64,000 nt of DNA, from assembly GCA_044228505.1 (NCBI GenBank), contig JBGAUT010000026.1:14490-78489 (forward strand), in the 5' to 3' direction. The notes under the pieces are model-generated. The model did no database searches and was not told the DNA's origin. It saw only the letters and a list, made by a program, of their open reading frames with translations. The number at the start of each line of letters is the position of its first letter. Within the stretch, counting starts at the first letter, position 1. The stretch is from JAEUKA01 sp044228505. GTDB lineage: Bacteria; Myxococcota_A; Polyangia; Palsa-1104; JAEUJZ01. Positions 32,306-40,875 of this stretch are shown here, piece after piece. The translations under genes and the position numbers were made by a program.

Positions 32306-32733
32306 GGGCTCTCTCCTCCAAGGTCAATAGAGGCCGACCATGTTGCCAAAGGAACCCAAGTTACACAACCTTGGGAAGCAGCCATCAGCTGACTCGCGAC
32401 TACACCGGGCTGACTTGCGACTACACCGGGCTGACTTGCGACTACACTTCGCTGACTTGCGACTGCTCTTTGCTGACTTGCGACTGCTCTTTGCTGGCTC
32501 GCGACTGCTCCATCGTGACTTGCGACTGCTCCATCGTGACTTTCGGCTGCTCCATCGTGACTTGCGACTGCTCTTAGAGACATTGGATGGCTCGCGCAGC
32601 AGGATTGGGTGCGCAAATTGGGAGGCCAGCTACCCGTTCAAAAATATTTTTGGCGACGGGGATCGGTTGCGCAAGCTGGTCCGGTTGCTACGATTCGCGG
32701 CTCTTTTTCACCTGCTTGCAAAAGGAGCCTGGG
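32306..32733. other. divergent intergenic region holding a tandem-repeat array
   Basis: The 428 bp between the SDR start and the small helical protein hold the array at 32391-32579. Between the array and 32734 there are scattered degenerate look-alikes of the repeat (for example GGCTCGCGCAGC near 32589 and GATTCGCGGCTCTTTTT near 32693), suggesting the array was once longer. No promoter could be fixed. Three reading frames are open across the array because the unit length is a multiple of three. Confidence 0.6.
32391..32579. repeat. array of nine 21-bp tandem repeats with a constant core and variable part
   Basis: Nine contiguous units of exactly 21 bp. Each begins with an 11-base core close to GACTTGCGACT (variants in units 1, 6 and 8), followed by a 10-base variable part. 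The variable parts, in order, are ACACCGGGCT twice, ACACTTCGCT, GCTCTTTGCT twice, GCTCCATCGT three times, and GCTCTTAGAG. Identical variable parts are always neighbours, which is what local duplication would produce. The array is 86 bp from the SDR start and 155 bp before the next gene. It is not inside any well-supported gene. Its nature (VNTR, regulatory DNA or RNA array) is unknown. Confidence 0.9.
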
Positions 32734-33279
32734 ATGCCCAAGTCGGAAGCCAAGAAACTGTCCGTGTTCGATATGCCCCTCGCCGAGCTAGAGCGCCGCG
32801 TCGACAAAGTCGAGTCGCTGCTCATCGAGGCACAGTCTCTGCTGCCGGGGCTACGGACGATGACCGAGGACGACCGCCGTCACACGAACGGCAAGCTGCG
32901 CTCTGGCGAAAGCGCCATCTTTTTGAACATCCTGGCGGCCATTCGTGCGCAGCCGAGCTATTTTGCCTCGCTCGCCGATGAGGACGAAGGCGAAGACCCG
33001 AACTCGCTCGAAGTCGAGCTCATCGCCGATCGTCTGTCTCGCCGGGATCTGCTGGCGCGGGTGCAAAGCAAGATCTCCACTGTCGAGCAGCCGCTCGCCG
33101 ACTCGGTGCTTCACCTCGGGGAACAGACGCGGACGGTGCTTTTGGCGGCGTATCGGATTGCGCGGACGCTGGCGCGGAGCGATCGCAAGCTGCGGGACTT
33201 GATTGCGCCGGTGATCGACTATTACGGCAGCATGGTCCGTCGCCCAAAAGCAAGCGATGACAAGCCCCAAGCGCCGTAG
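32734..33279 (+). CDS. 181-residue helical protein of unknown function beside the repeat array
   Basis: The ATG at 32734 is chosen because AAAGGAG lies six bases upstream; the frame is open 147 bp further 5', almost to the repeat array, without a start signal. The protein is soluble and mostly helical: residues 10-35 (LERRVDKVESLLIEAQSLLP) could form a short coiled coil, 44-80 contain DDRRHTNGKLRSGESAIFLN, 81-100 hold an acidic loop (DEDEGEDP), and 100-160 form two or three further helices (LHLGEQTRTVLLAAYRIART). No enzyme motif, signal peptide or membrane helix is present. Family and role unknown; it follows the repeat array, and such pairing is worth testing. The next gene starts 21 bases after its stop. 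Confidence 0.75.
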   Translation: MPKSEAKKLSVFDMPLAELERRVDKVESLLIEAQSLLPGLRTMTEDDRRHTNGKLRSGESAIFLNILAAIRAQPSYFASLADEDEGEDPNSLEVELIADRLSRRDLLARVQSKISTVEQPLADSVLHLGEQTRTVLLAAYRIARTLARSDRKLRDLIAPVIDYYGSMVRRPKASDDKPQAP

Positions 33280-33300
33280 CAGTTTTGCTAAGGTTCGCTT

Positions 33301-35982
33301 GTGAAAAGCTCTTCTAGCGGCTCACCAAGTGGTGCAACCGAAGTGACGTCCCCTCCGTGGCTTGCAGAGTTTTCGCGACAGCTTGGTGCCGAGAAGTTTT
33401 CGACCCGGCCCCAAGATCTGCACGCGTATCGACGGGATATGTGGGCGCGCAGCCTGCTGGCCGTCGCGGCGGGTCAACCAGCCGGGGTGCTGCCCGCAGC
33501 CGTGGTGTGGCCTCGCTCGACGCAGGATTTGCAGCTCCTTATCGAGCTAGCGGGCCGCCATGATGTCAAGCTGACCCCCTATGGGGCCGGCTCTGGGGTC
33601 ACCGGTGGCGCGGCCCCCGGCGCGGGCAACCTGGTCGTCGACATGAAGCGGCTGCGCAAGTTCGAGCTGGACCGCGATCGCGGGACCGTCCGCTGCGGCG
33701 TCGGCTGGAACGGCTGGCACCTGGAACAAGCGCTCGCCCAAAGCGGCTTATCGGTCGGCCATTTCCCGTCATCGATCATGTGCTCGACCGTGGGCGGCTG
33801 GCTGGCGACACGCGGCGCGGGTCAGATGTCGACCAAGTACGGCAAGATCGAGGACATGGTGTCGGCGCTGACCTGGGTGACGGGCCGAGGCGAGCGCTTG
33901 GACCTCGACAGCGCTTCGGGCGGCATCGACTGGGTCCAACTGGTAGTGGGTAGCGAAGGCCGACTCGGGCTGATCAGCGAGGCGACCCTGTCGGTGCAAG
34001 CGATCCCGCACAAGCGCCTGCTGCGCGGCTACTGGTTTCCCGATGTGGCTGCGGGCTGTGCGGCGATTCAGCAGATCCTCCAGCGTGGGCTGCGTCCGGC
34101 GGTGGTAAGGCTCTACGACGAGCTAGATACGCTGCTCGCGGGGACGGGGCGACATCCGCCAAGCCTCAACCAGCCGCTGCTATCGAACCTAAGTGGCACA
34201 GCGGGACGGCTGATTGGGCAGCTCTCGGGCCTTTTGGGCAAGTTCGAGGTCGGGCGCTCGCGGCAGCAGCTTGAGCTGTCGGATCTGCTCCAGCTACTGA
34301 AACCCGATGCCGAGCGGGCCAAGCACCGGCTGGAGCGCTGGCTGGTTCAGACCGCGCTACTCAAGACCGAGCCGGTGGGCCAGCTCCTCGACTCGCTGTT
34401 GTCGAGACTCCACATCGGCTGTCTGCTGATCATCGGCTGCGAGGGTGAACCGACCACCACCGCGATGGAAGAACAGCTCATTCGCGATGAAATCTCGCGA
34501 CTCGGGGGCCGCGATCTGGGACCGGAACCGGGCGAGCACTGGCTGCGTCACCGCTACGACGTCAGCTTCAAGTGGCCCAGGGTCTTTGCCGCCGGAGCGA
34601 TGGCCGACACGATGGAGTTTGCGGCGACCTGGGACCGCCTGCCCGCGCTCTATCAGAAGGTGCGAGCGGCGATCCTGCCTCACGCGCTGATCATGGCGCA
34701 CTTTAGCCACGCCTATCCCGACGGCTGCTCGATTTACTTTACGTTCATGACGCGGGCCCTGTCGGCAGGCGAGCGGGATGATCACTCGGCGGCCAGGCTG
34801 CAAGACGACCAGCGGCGCTACGACGAGATCTGGCAGGCCGCGATCCAAGCGGCGCTGTCGGCAGGAGCGACCATCGGCCACCATCATGGCGTCGGTCGGC
34901 TGCGGGCACCGTTTTTGATCGACGAGCACGGCGAGGGCATGACGGTGCTGCGGACGCTGGCCAGCCAAAGTGACCCGCACCGCATCTTAAGTCCGGGTCG
35001 CCTGTTTGTGGACGAGAGCACCCTGCCCTTGAGTCCGACGCGGGTGACGCCGCCACGGGGGCTTTCGGTGAACCAAGCCTCGCTGCTCGTCACGGCACCG
35101 GCAGAGCTTGTCTTGGGTCAAATCGAGCGGCAGCTTCGCGAGCAGGGCCTGTCGCTCGGGGGACTTCCAGCGTCGGCCTACGGTAGAACCTTGGGCGAAG
35201 CGCTCCAGTATCCGCAGCCGCTTGAGGCCTGTGTGTCATCGGGCCGACTGCACGACCGCCGGGTGCAGCTCTTTATCAAAAAGAGCGATGGTGGGGTGAT
35301 GGCGATCCCGCCGCAGCCCGCGCCACGCCGATCCACCGGGCCGGATCTGGCTCAGGTGTTTGTCGGCGACTTGCTACAGGGCTCTGCGCAGATCATTGGG
35401 GCGACGCTGCGGGTCGAACGCTACGTGCCCGTCCGTCCTGCGCTCACGCTCTGCTACGACGACTCACTTACGGCGCTCCAAGCCATCTATCAGATTCGGC
35501 GCTGGCACGGGGGCTGCGGGGTTCACAGCGTGGTGCTTCTGTCACGGCCCCTTATCGAGTCGTTTGCGACCGGTGGGGTGTTACCGGCGGGACGACTGCT
35601 GCTGCTCGTGGAAGGAGCGGGGCCGATTGCACTCGGCCAAGAGTCCATGCGCGAGCTGGCGCATCGCCTGGGTGTTGCCGATGCCTGGCTACCGATTCCG
35701 GCGCTGCGCGATGTGCTCTCGGCCTCGATCGATGACCTGACGATGCGCTGGTCGAAGCTCGGACCGCTGTTCGAGCGGCCGCTTTGTGACGGAACTCTCG
35801 CCGAGCAAGCAGCACTACTCGACCGATTGCCAGCGCGATTCCTGGTAGGTGGAGTCCATCGTCACGGCCTATCGATCGCAAGCCCGGATGCACTGCCCGA
35901 TTCCGACGTGACCTGTGCTTCGGTGCTCCCTCACCTTGCCTCCGCCCTTGGTGGTGCGCTCGCGCAAGCGAGTGTGGAGTAA
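33301..35982 (+). CDS. FAD-linked oxidase: AGPS/GlcD-like with GlcE-like C-terminal extension
   Basis: An 893-residue flavoprotein, far longer than the usual 450-650. Residues about 50-230 form an FAD-binding type-4 (PCMH) domain: LTPYGAGSGVTGGAAPGAGN and MCSTVGGWLATRGAGQ with YGKIEDMV match alkyl-dihydroxyacetone-phosphate synthase (AGPS). Residues about 240-590 are the FAD-oxidase C-terminal domain; HFSHAYPDGCSIYFTF and GHHHGVGRLRAPF include the AGPS/D-lactate-dehydrogenase active-site histidines. Residues about 600-893 are extra and look like a degenerate second PCMH domain (REQGLSLGG, GRTLGEAL), as in GlcE. The start is GTG, with AAGG upstream. The next gene, five bases downstream, is a GlcF-like Fe-S protein. 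The pair could therefore be a 2-hydroxyacid (glycolate/lactate-type) oxidase; ether-lipid synthesis is the alternative suggested by the N-terminal half. Confidence 0.8.
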   Translation: MKSSSSGSPSGATEVTSPPWLAEFSRQLGAEKFSTRPQDLHAYRRDMWARSLLAVAAGQPAGVLPAAVVWPRSTQDLQLLIELAGRHDVKLTPYGAGSGVTGGAAPGAGNLVVDMKRLRKFELDRDRGTVRCGVGWNGWHLEQALAQSGLSVGHFPSSIMCSTVGGWLATRGAGQMSTKYGKIEDMVSALTWVTGRGERLDLDSASGGIDWVQLVVGSEGRLGLISEATLSVQAIPHKRLLRGYWFPDVAAGCAAIQQILQRGLRPAVVRLYDELDTLLAGTGRHPPSLNQPLLSNLSGTAGRLIGQLSGLLGKFEVGRSRQQLELSDLLQLLKPDAERAKHRLERWLVQTALLKTEPVGQLLDSLLSRLHIGCLLIIGCEGEPTTTAMEEQLIRDEISRLGGRDLGPEPGEHWLRHRYDVSFKWPRVFAAGAMADTMEFAATWDRLPALYQKVRAAILPHALIMAHFSHAYPDGCSIYFTFMTRALSAGERDDHSAARLQDDQRRYDEIWQAAIQAALSAGATIGHHHGVGRLRAPFLIDEHGEGMTVLRTLASQSDPHRILSPGRLFVDESTLPLSPTRVTPPRGLSVNQASLLVTAPAELVLGQIERQLREQGLSLGGLPASAYGRTLGEALQYPQPLEACVSSGRLHDRRVQLFIKKSDGGVMAIPPQPAPRRSTGPDLAQVFVGDLLQGSAQIIGATLRVERYVPVRPALTLCYDDSLTALQAIYQIRRWHGGCGVHSVVLLSRPLIESFATGGVLPAGRLLLLVEGAGPIALGQESMRELAHRLGVADAWLPIPALRDVLSASIDDLTMRWSKLGPLFERPLCDGTLAEQAALLDRLPARFLVGGVHRHGLSIASPDALPDSDVTCASVLPHLASALGGALAQASVE

Positions 35983-35987
35983 GCCCC

Positions 35988-37082
35988 ATGCCCGATCTGT
36001 CCACATCACTCCAGCTCTGCTCGCTATGCCCCAAGCTGTGCAGCCATGTCTGTCCGGTCTATCGCGCCTCGGCCCAAGAGACGCTGACGCCGCAAGCCAA
36101 GATGTCGAGCCTGCTCAGCCTGCGGTTGGCCAATGCCGAGCACGAGGCAACCGAGGCCCAGTCGCTACCGCTGTATGCCTGTACCGGCTGTGGGGCCTGC
36201 GCGACCGCATGTCTGCACAAGATCGAGCCAGCCCAGCATCTCATCCGTGGTCGCACCACCGCCGAACGAGCCGAGCTAGGTCATCCGGCGCTGCACGAGC
36301 TGCCCGAGCGGGTGTTCCAGCGCGCCCAAGAGGCGTCACGAGCCATCCTGCGTGACCCCATGCTGGCTGCCCGCGTCGCTCAGCCGGGCGAGATTGGACT
36401 GCTGCCTTCGTGTCTGCCACGACGAGAGCACGGGGAAGGGCCGGTCTCGGAAGCCAAGCAGCTCCTCGCCATCCTCGATCGGGTACGCGAACATCGCGCC
36501 GACTTGCCAGGGTATGGGCTTTTGACGGTGGGTAGTGCCGGTTACGCGCTCTATGCGGCCGGTCTGGAAGAGTCGTTCCGGCTCTATGCAGAATCGCTGG
36601 CTCACAAGGTCGCGGGCCTGTCCATGCTGGTTACGACCTGCTCCGCATGTACGTATCTGTTGAAGGTGGTGTATCCGCAGCACGGCGTGCCACTTGCGCC
36701 CAAAGTGCTGCATCTTAGCGAGCTGCTCCTTCCGTACGCGGGCTCTCTGCCGATCAAGCGCAAGCTGCCCCGCGTCTCCTATCACTCGCCCTGTCACTTG
36801 TCGCGGCGGCTCAAGATCGAGGCCCCGCGTGAGCTGCTAAGTCGCTTGGCTGACCAGGTGGATGACATCTCGCCCTGCGGCGACGAGTCCTTGTGCTGCG
36901 GTGCAGGTGGTCTGCTGCCCAGTACGGACCCCCAGCTTGCGGCCGCGATGGCACATGAAGTGATGGCTACGGTGGACGAGTCGATCCCCACCGTCAGCGG
37001 CTGCCCGACCTGTGGCTATCACCTCACCAAGAGCGGCCACCCGACCCGCGACCTGCTCGATCTGCTTGCCGAGGCGATGTAG
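35988..37082 (+). CDS. Fe-S oxidoreductase subunit (GlcF/GlpC-type, CCG domains)
   Basis: A 364-residue protein. Two 4Fe-4S ferredoxin-like motifs come first: CSLCPKLCSHVCP (Cys 11, 14, 18, 22) and CTGCGACATACLHK at about residue 64. The second half carries two Cys-rich CCG (DUF224) modules: TTCSACTYLL with SYHSPCHLSRRL, and DESLCCGAGGLLP with SGCPTCGYHL, which bind further Fe-S or haem-disulfide-like centres. Such subunits pass electrons from a flavin dehydrogenase to quinone, as in glycolate oxidase GlcDEF or glycerol-3-phosphate GlpABC. It begins five bases after the large flavoprotein gene, so the two are almost certainly one complex. Confidence 0.9.
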   Translation: MPDLSTSLQLCSLCPKLCSHVCPVYRASAQETLTPQAKMSSLLSLRLANAEHEATEAQSLPLYACTGCGACATACLHKIEPAQHLIRGRTTAERAELGHPALHELPERVFQRAQEASRAILRDPMLAARVAQPGEIGLLPSCLPRREHGEGPVSEAKQLLAILDRVREHRADLPGYGLLTVGSAGYALYAAGLEESFRLYAESLAHKVAGLSMLVTTCSACTYLLKVVYPQHGVPLAPKVLHLSELLLPYAGSLPIKRKLPRVSYHSPCHLSRRLKIEAPRELLSRLADQVDDISPCGDESLCCGAGGLLPSTDPQLAAAMAHEVMATVDESIPTVSGCPTCGYHLTKSGHPTRDLLDLLAEAM

Positions 37083-37210
37083 CCCCCGACCGCCCTGCCC
37101 TTCGTCAGTCTCCCACCCACAAACCTTGCATCGCCCAGCACGCCACTCCCAACCATGCCCGTGGAGCGTGTGATTTTCCTGGGTCATTTCGTATATATGT
37201 GTGTGCTGGA

Positions 37211-37239
37211 TTGCTTAATAATCGTGCTACGATTATTGA
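37211..37239 (+). promoter_or_regulatory. candidate promoter with a palindromic operator in its spacer
   Basis: AATAATCG (37217-37224) is a perfect inverted repeat of CGATTATT (37230-37237) around the five bases TGCTA. TTGCTT (37211-37216) and TATTGA (37234-37239), 17 bases apart, resemble sigma-70 hexamers, so the palindrome would fill the spacer and touch the -10. The whole block is AT-rich within GC-rich DNA and ends 27 bases before the ATG at 37267. This is the expected place for a repressor or MerR-type activator site. Confidence 0.5.
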
Positions 37240-37266
37240 GATCTTTTCCCTTTGGTCGGTTTACCC

Positions 37267-40200
37267 ATGGCCCTTGCAACTACACCTACGTCGAAGCTCG
37301 GCCCCGAGCAGGCCCCGACGGCACGCATCGGAATGGTCCTCTCTGGCACCTATCGGCTCGACGCGTTCCTTGGCCAGGGCATGACCGGCCTGACCTATAA
37401 CGCGTGGCACCTTCGTCAGAAGCAGCCGTTCGCAGTCAAGCTTTTGCACCGCGAGTTGGCCCCCAGCCATGACCGGGTGTCGAAGCTGCGCCAGGATCTG
37501 CGGGCGCTCAGCGGCCTGCGTCGGTTTGGCTTTCTGCCGGTAGATCTGAGCTTTGCCCCCGATGGTTCACCTTTTCTTGCTGCTGAGCTGCTCGTGGGTG
37601 AGACGCTGCGGGTACGGCTCCAGCGTGGACCGTTGCCGGTTCTCGCGGCGGGCATCGTCACGGCGGCACTGGCGCGAGCGCTCGCCGAGGCCCACAAGCA
37701 AAACGTCGTTCATGGCGATCTGCGTCCCGAAAACGTGATCCTCCCGAGCGAGGCAGGTCGCGAAATCGAAGCCGGTCAGCCAGTACTGCTCGACGCCGCA
37801 CTGCACCATCTGCGCAAGCGAGCGATCGGCATTGATGAGTCGCTACCGCTTGGCAAACTGGCATATCTGGCCCCTGAACAAGCGAGTGGCGAGCAGCAGA
37901 CAGCCGACAATGCCGGCGATGTCTTTGCCGTCGGAGCGATCCTCTACGAGTGTTTGACCGGCAAGCAGGCATTCGGCGGGCCGGAGCTGGAAGTCGTGCT
38001 GGAGCACCTGTCGTCGCCACCGCCAGCGCTGCAGCTACCCCGAGAACTCGGTGCGCCGCCGGGACTATCAGAAGCTGTCGACGCAGTGATCCGCCGCGCC
38101 TGTGCTCGTGACCCCAGCGAGCGATTCGAATCGATGAGCGAGCTGCTCACGGCGCTCGGTGAAGCGTTTGAAAAGTCAGGGCTGCCGCTGCCTCCGCCCG
38201 ATGAACGAGTCCCGATCGATACGCTGCTCTCGCAAAACAAAGGGCTCCGCAAGCGGACGGTGGCGGTCAAGCGCATTGCCCCCATCCCCACCACGCCGTC
38301 GGATGACGACGACGTAAGCGACCCGTCGCGAGTGCTGTCTGCGGCGGCGATGCCTTCGTTAGAGCCCGAGGCCGCAGCCTCGTCGCAGTCCAAACCGAGC
38401 GGCAAACGCAACACTGCCAAGCAGCGGATCATCCGGCGGACGGTCAAAGCCCGCGATCTGTCGAGGATGCTCGCCGAAGTCGAAGCCGGGAGACTGAGCC
38501 CGGACCAGGCGATGGCAATGTCCTCGGGTAGCGATGATGAAGAAGAGGAGCCAGAAAGCCGCAAGTCCCAGCCGCTCACCGAGGAACAGCGACTGGCCGA
38601 AGAAGGTCGAGCGGCGGTTTTAGCCCGCGCCGAAGCTGCGAAGAAAAACCGCGAGGTCGAGGTACAGAAGCGAGCCGAACGAGAGCGAACCGACGCCGCG
38701 CAGATGCAGAAACGACTGCTCGAGCAGGCTCGGGCCGAGACGCTGGGCCGGATGCGCGCCGAGTGGGAACAGAGTCAGCGCGGTAAGTCGGGCAAGGATG
38801 TCACCGATAGCGGCAAGCTTCCAAAGGACATGTTTGCGCCGCAGCAGACAGCGACCGAGCAAAAAGAGCTGCTCGAAGAAGCGGAGCGGCAGGCCAAACG
38901 TCTGGAGCTGGAGCGGCAGGAAGCCGAGCGACGGGCCGCTGAGGACGCCGAGCGCGCACGCAAGGAAAGCCAGGCGGTCGAAGAAGCACGTCTGGCTGCC
39001 GAGCGGCTCCAAGCCGAGTTGCGGGAAAAAGAACGGCTGGAGGCCGAGCGCGCCGAGCGAGTCCGTCAGAAGGCGGAGCGAGAAGCCGAAGCGCGCCGGA
39101 AAGCCGAAGAAGCGGAACAACTCCGTCGAGAAAAACAGGCAGAAGCCGAAGCGGCACAGCGAGCGGCAGCCCAAGCCAAACAGCAGGCAGAGGAAGCAGC
39201 CAAGAAGGCAGCAGAAGCGCAAAGCGAGGCCGAGCCTGAAATCCTAGAAGACGAGATTGATGAGATCTTCGAGGAGACGAAAAAGCCGCCGCCCGTCCCC
39301 GAGTCGGTTCGGCGGGCAGCCGAAGCCGCACGCAAGGCCCAGCAGGATGCCACCGATGCGGAAGCTGCCGCTCAAAAAGCCCAGCAAGACGCCGAAGCGA
39401 TCAACCAAGCGGCCAGCGAAGCCCAGCAGGCTGCTGTTGCTGCCGAAGAATCGCGGATGCGATCTGCCTCGGAATTCGAAGAGATCATCCGGGCCGCCCA
39501 GGAGGCCCGCGATCGCGATGAGGCGCTGGCCAAGCAGATTCGTGAAGCCGAAGACCGCGCCCGGGCCGCCGAAGCGGCTCGCGCTGTTCACCTTGATCGA
39601 GCAACTCGGGCGACGCGTGCGCTTGCCGTCATCCAGCAGGTTCAGTACATCGCGCAGAACGAGCCGACGGTTTCCGACGATGACAGCAGCGCCCGAATCC
39701 ATGAGTCATCGAATCCACCGCGCTCTGCAATCAGCGCCGCCCCAAAGCCCAGCTTTTCGGACAGCACCGTAACCCCGGTACGCAAGCCGAGCGCGATCAG
39801 CACGCCCGAACTCTCGAGTAGCTATGGCGCGCCGAAGTCAGCTCCTCCGCCACGCGATCCCAGCGGGGTGTTTTCGCCAGCGCAGTTCCCACCGCAAGCC
39901 ATGCGCCCGGAGATGATCGGGTCGTACACCAATCCGCAGATGGCTCCGGCGGCAGCAATCCGGAACGAGACCAGCGGGCCTTATACCAACCCGCAGATGG
40001 CTCCGGTCGGCCTGCGACAAGACATGAGCGGCGTCTACACCAACCCCCAAATGGTACCGGGGATTGTGTCGATGCAGTCCACCGCGATGCCGGTGCTGGT
40101 GACGCCGGTGCTCCAGCAGCCGCAATCGCCGCATGACTACACCCTATCGCGTAGCCAGATGGCGACGGCTCTCGGTTTGACGGCGATCTTGTCAGGCCTG

Positions 40201-40764
40201 ATTGGATCGCTCGGCACGCTGCTTCTGCTGCGAAACCAGCAGGGACAAAGCGGTCCGCAGGCCATTCACACGACGGCGGGCCCCGACCCTCGGCTAAGTC
40301 CGCCGCTGCCACCGACCTCTGATGCCAAGCCGAACACGACGACGAACGATTTGGCCAAATCCATGGCACCTGGCCCCAAGACTGAGTCGCTGCCACCTGA
40401 CTCCGTGCCGGTGATTAAGCCTGCGGTGCGTGACAGTAAGACGGTGTATCCGCCGCTGCGGCTTCTGACAGACCCTGCGACTATGCCGCCCAAGCAGAGC
40501 ATGTGGACGCGACCCGCAGCGCCGGCAGCCAGTCCGACCACCACGGAGGCCGGAGCGGCCAAAACCGGCGACGCCAAAGTTCCGGCGGTTGCCGATGGGA
40601 AACAGACCACGGGCGATGCCAAGCCTACCACCGACGCCAAGCCTGCCGCCGAAACCAAGCCTGCGGCGACTGCTGTCAAACCGACGACGGATGCCAAGAC
40701 CCCGCCTCCTCCGGCCAAGCCAGCAAAAATCGACGACGGCCTCCGCAATCCCTTCGCAATGTAA
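37267..40764 (+). CDS. kinase-like (probable pseudokinase) protein with long coiled coil and C-terminal TM segment
   Basis: An 1165-residue protein. Residues 28-300 have a Ser/Thr-kinase fold: Gly-rich GQGMTG (36-41), FAVK with Lys 58, APEQ-type activation end, and AVGAILYECLTG. The catalytic loop reads VVHGDLRPEN instead of HRDLKPEN, and the DFG motif is replaced by LLDAAL, so the Asp is kept but Phe-Gly is lost and the loop Lys is Arg. Activity is doubtful. Residues about 430-790 are a very long Ala/Glu/Arg/Lys coiled coil. Three copies of YTNPQM (about 890-930) follow, then a transmembrane helix (about 965-990) and a Pro/Ala/Lys tail outside the membrane. The ATG at 37267 is chosen (an in-frame TTG at 37252 is possible). 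It converges with the ATPase gene. A membrane-anchored scaffold or sensor is my inference. Confidence 0.8.
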   Translation: MALATTPTSKLGPEQAPTARIGMVLSGTYRLDAFLGQGMTGLTYNAWHLRQKQPFAVKLLHRELAPSHDRVSKLRQDLRALSGLRRFGFLPVDLSFAPDGSPFLAAELLVGETLRVRLQRGPLPVLAAGIVTAALARALAEAHKQNVVHGDLRPENVILPSEAGREIEAGQPVLLDAALHHLRKRAIGIDESLPLGKLAYLAPEQASGEQQTADNAGDVFAVGAILYECLTGKQAFGGPELEVVLEHLSSPPPALQLPRELGAPPGLSEAVDAVIRRACARDPSERFESMSELLTALGEAFEKSGLPLPPPDERVPIDTLLSQNKGLRKRTVAVKRIAPIPTTPSDDDDVSDPSRVLSAAAMPSLEPEAAASSQSKPSGKRNTAKQRIIRRTVKARDLSRMLAEVEAGRLSPDQAMAMSSGSDDEEEEPESRKSQPLTEEQRLAEEGRAAVLARAEAAKKNREVEVQKRAERERTDAAQMQKRLLEQARAETLGRMRAEWEQSQRGKSGKDVTDSGKLPKDMFAPQQTATEQKELLEEAERQAKRLELERQEAERRAAEDAERARKESQAVEEARLAAERLQAELREKERLEAERAERVRQKAEREAEARRKAEEAEQLRREKQAEAEAAQRAAAQAKQQAEEAAKKAAEAQSEAEPEILEDEIDEIFEETKKPPPVPESVRRAAEAARKAQQDATDAEAAAQKAQQDAEAINQAASEAQQAAVAAEESRMRSASEFEEIIRAAQEARDRDEALAKQIREAEDRARAAEAARAVHLDRATRATRALAVIQQVQYIAQNEPTVSDDDSSARIHESSNPPRSAISAAPKPSFSDSTVTPVRKPSAISTPELSSSYGAPKSAPPPRDPSGVFSPAQFPPQAMRPEMIGSYTNPQMAPAAAIRNETSGPYTNPQMAPVGLRQDMSGVYTNPQMVPGIVSMQSTAMPVLVTPVLQQPQSPHDYTLSRSQMATALGLTAILSGLIGSLGTLLLLRNQQGQSGPQAIHTTAGPDPRLSPPLPPTSDAKPNTTTNDLAKSMAPGPKTESLPPDSVPVIKPAVRDSKTVYPPLRLLTDPATMPPKQSMWTRPAAPAASPTTTEAGAAKTGDAKVPAVADGKQTTGDAKPTTDAKPAAETKPAATAVKPTTDAKTPPPPAKPAKIDDGLRNPFAM

Positions 40765-40875
40765 GGTGGCGTGGTTGGCGTGACCGCTGACCCACTGCCT
40801 CACCGCTCCCCGATCATATCGATCGCAAGAAACGGCGATGCACTGGCAGAGCCGCCGGGCTGGCGGAGCGGCTGT

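Noticed and set aside
32371..32577. Plus-strand frame coding for Thr-Cys-Asp heptads within the tandem-repeat array, and the overlapping minus frame with Ala-Val-Ala-Ser repeats
   Set aside because: The repeat unit is 21 bp, so several frames stay open; none has a ribosome-binding site, and the minus frame would run into the SDR start. The array is better treated as non-coding until shown otherwise.
32391..32579. CRISPR array
   Set aside because: Units of 21 bp with an 11-base core are too short, the variable parts are only 10 bases and are duplicated, and there are no cas genes in the window.
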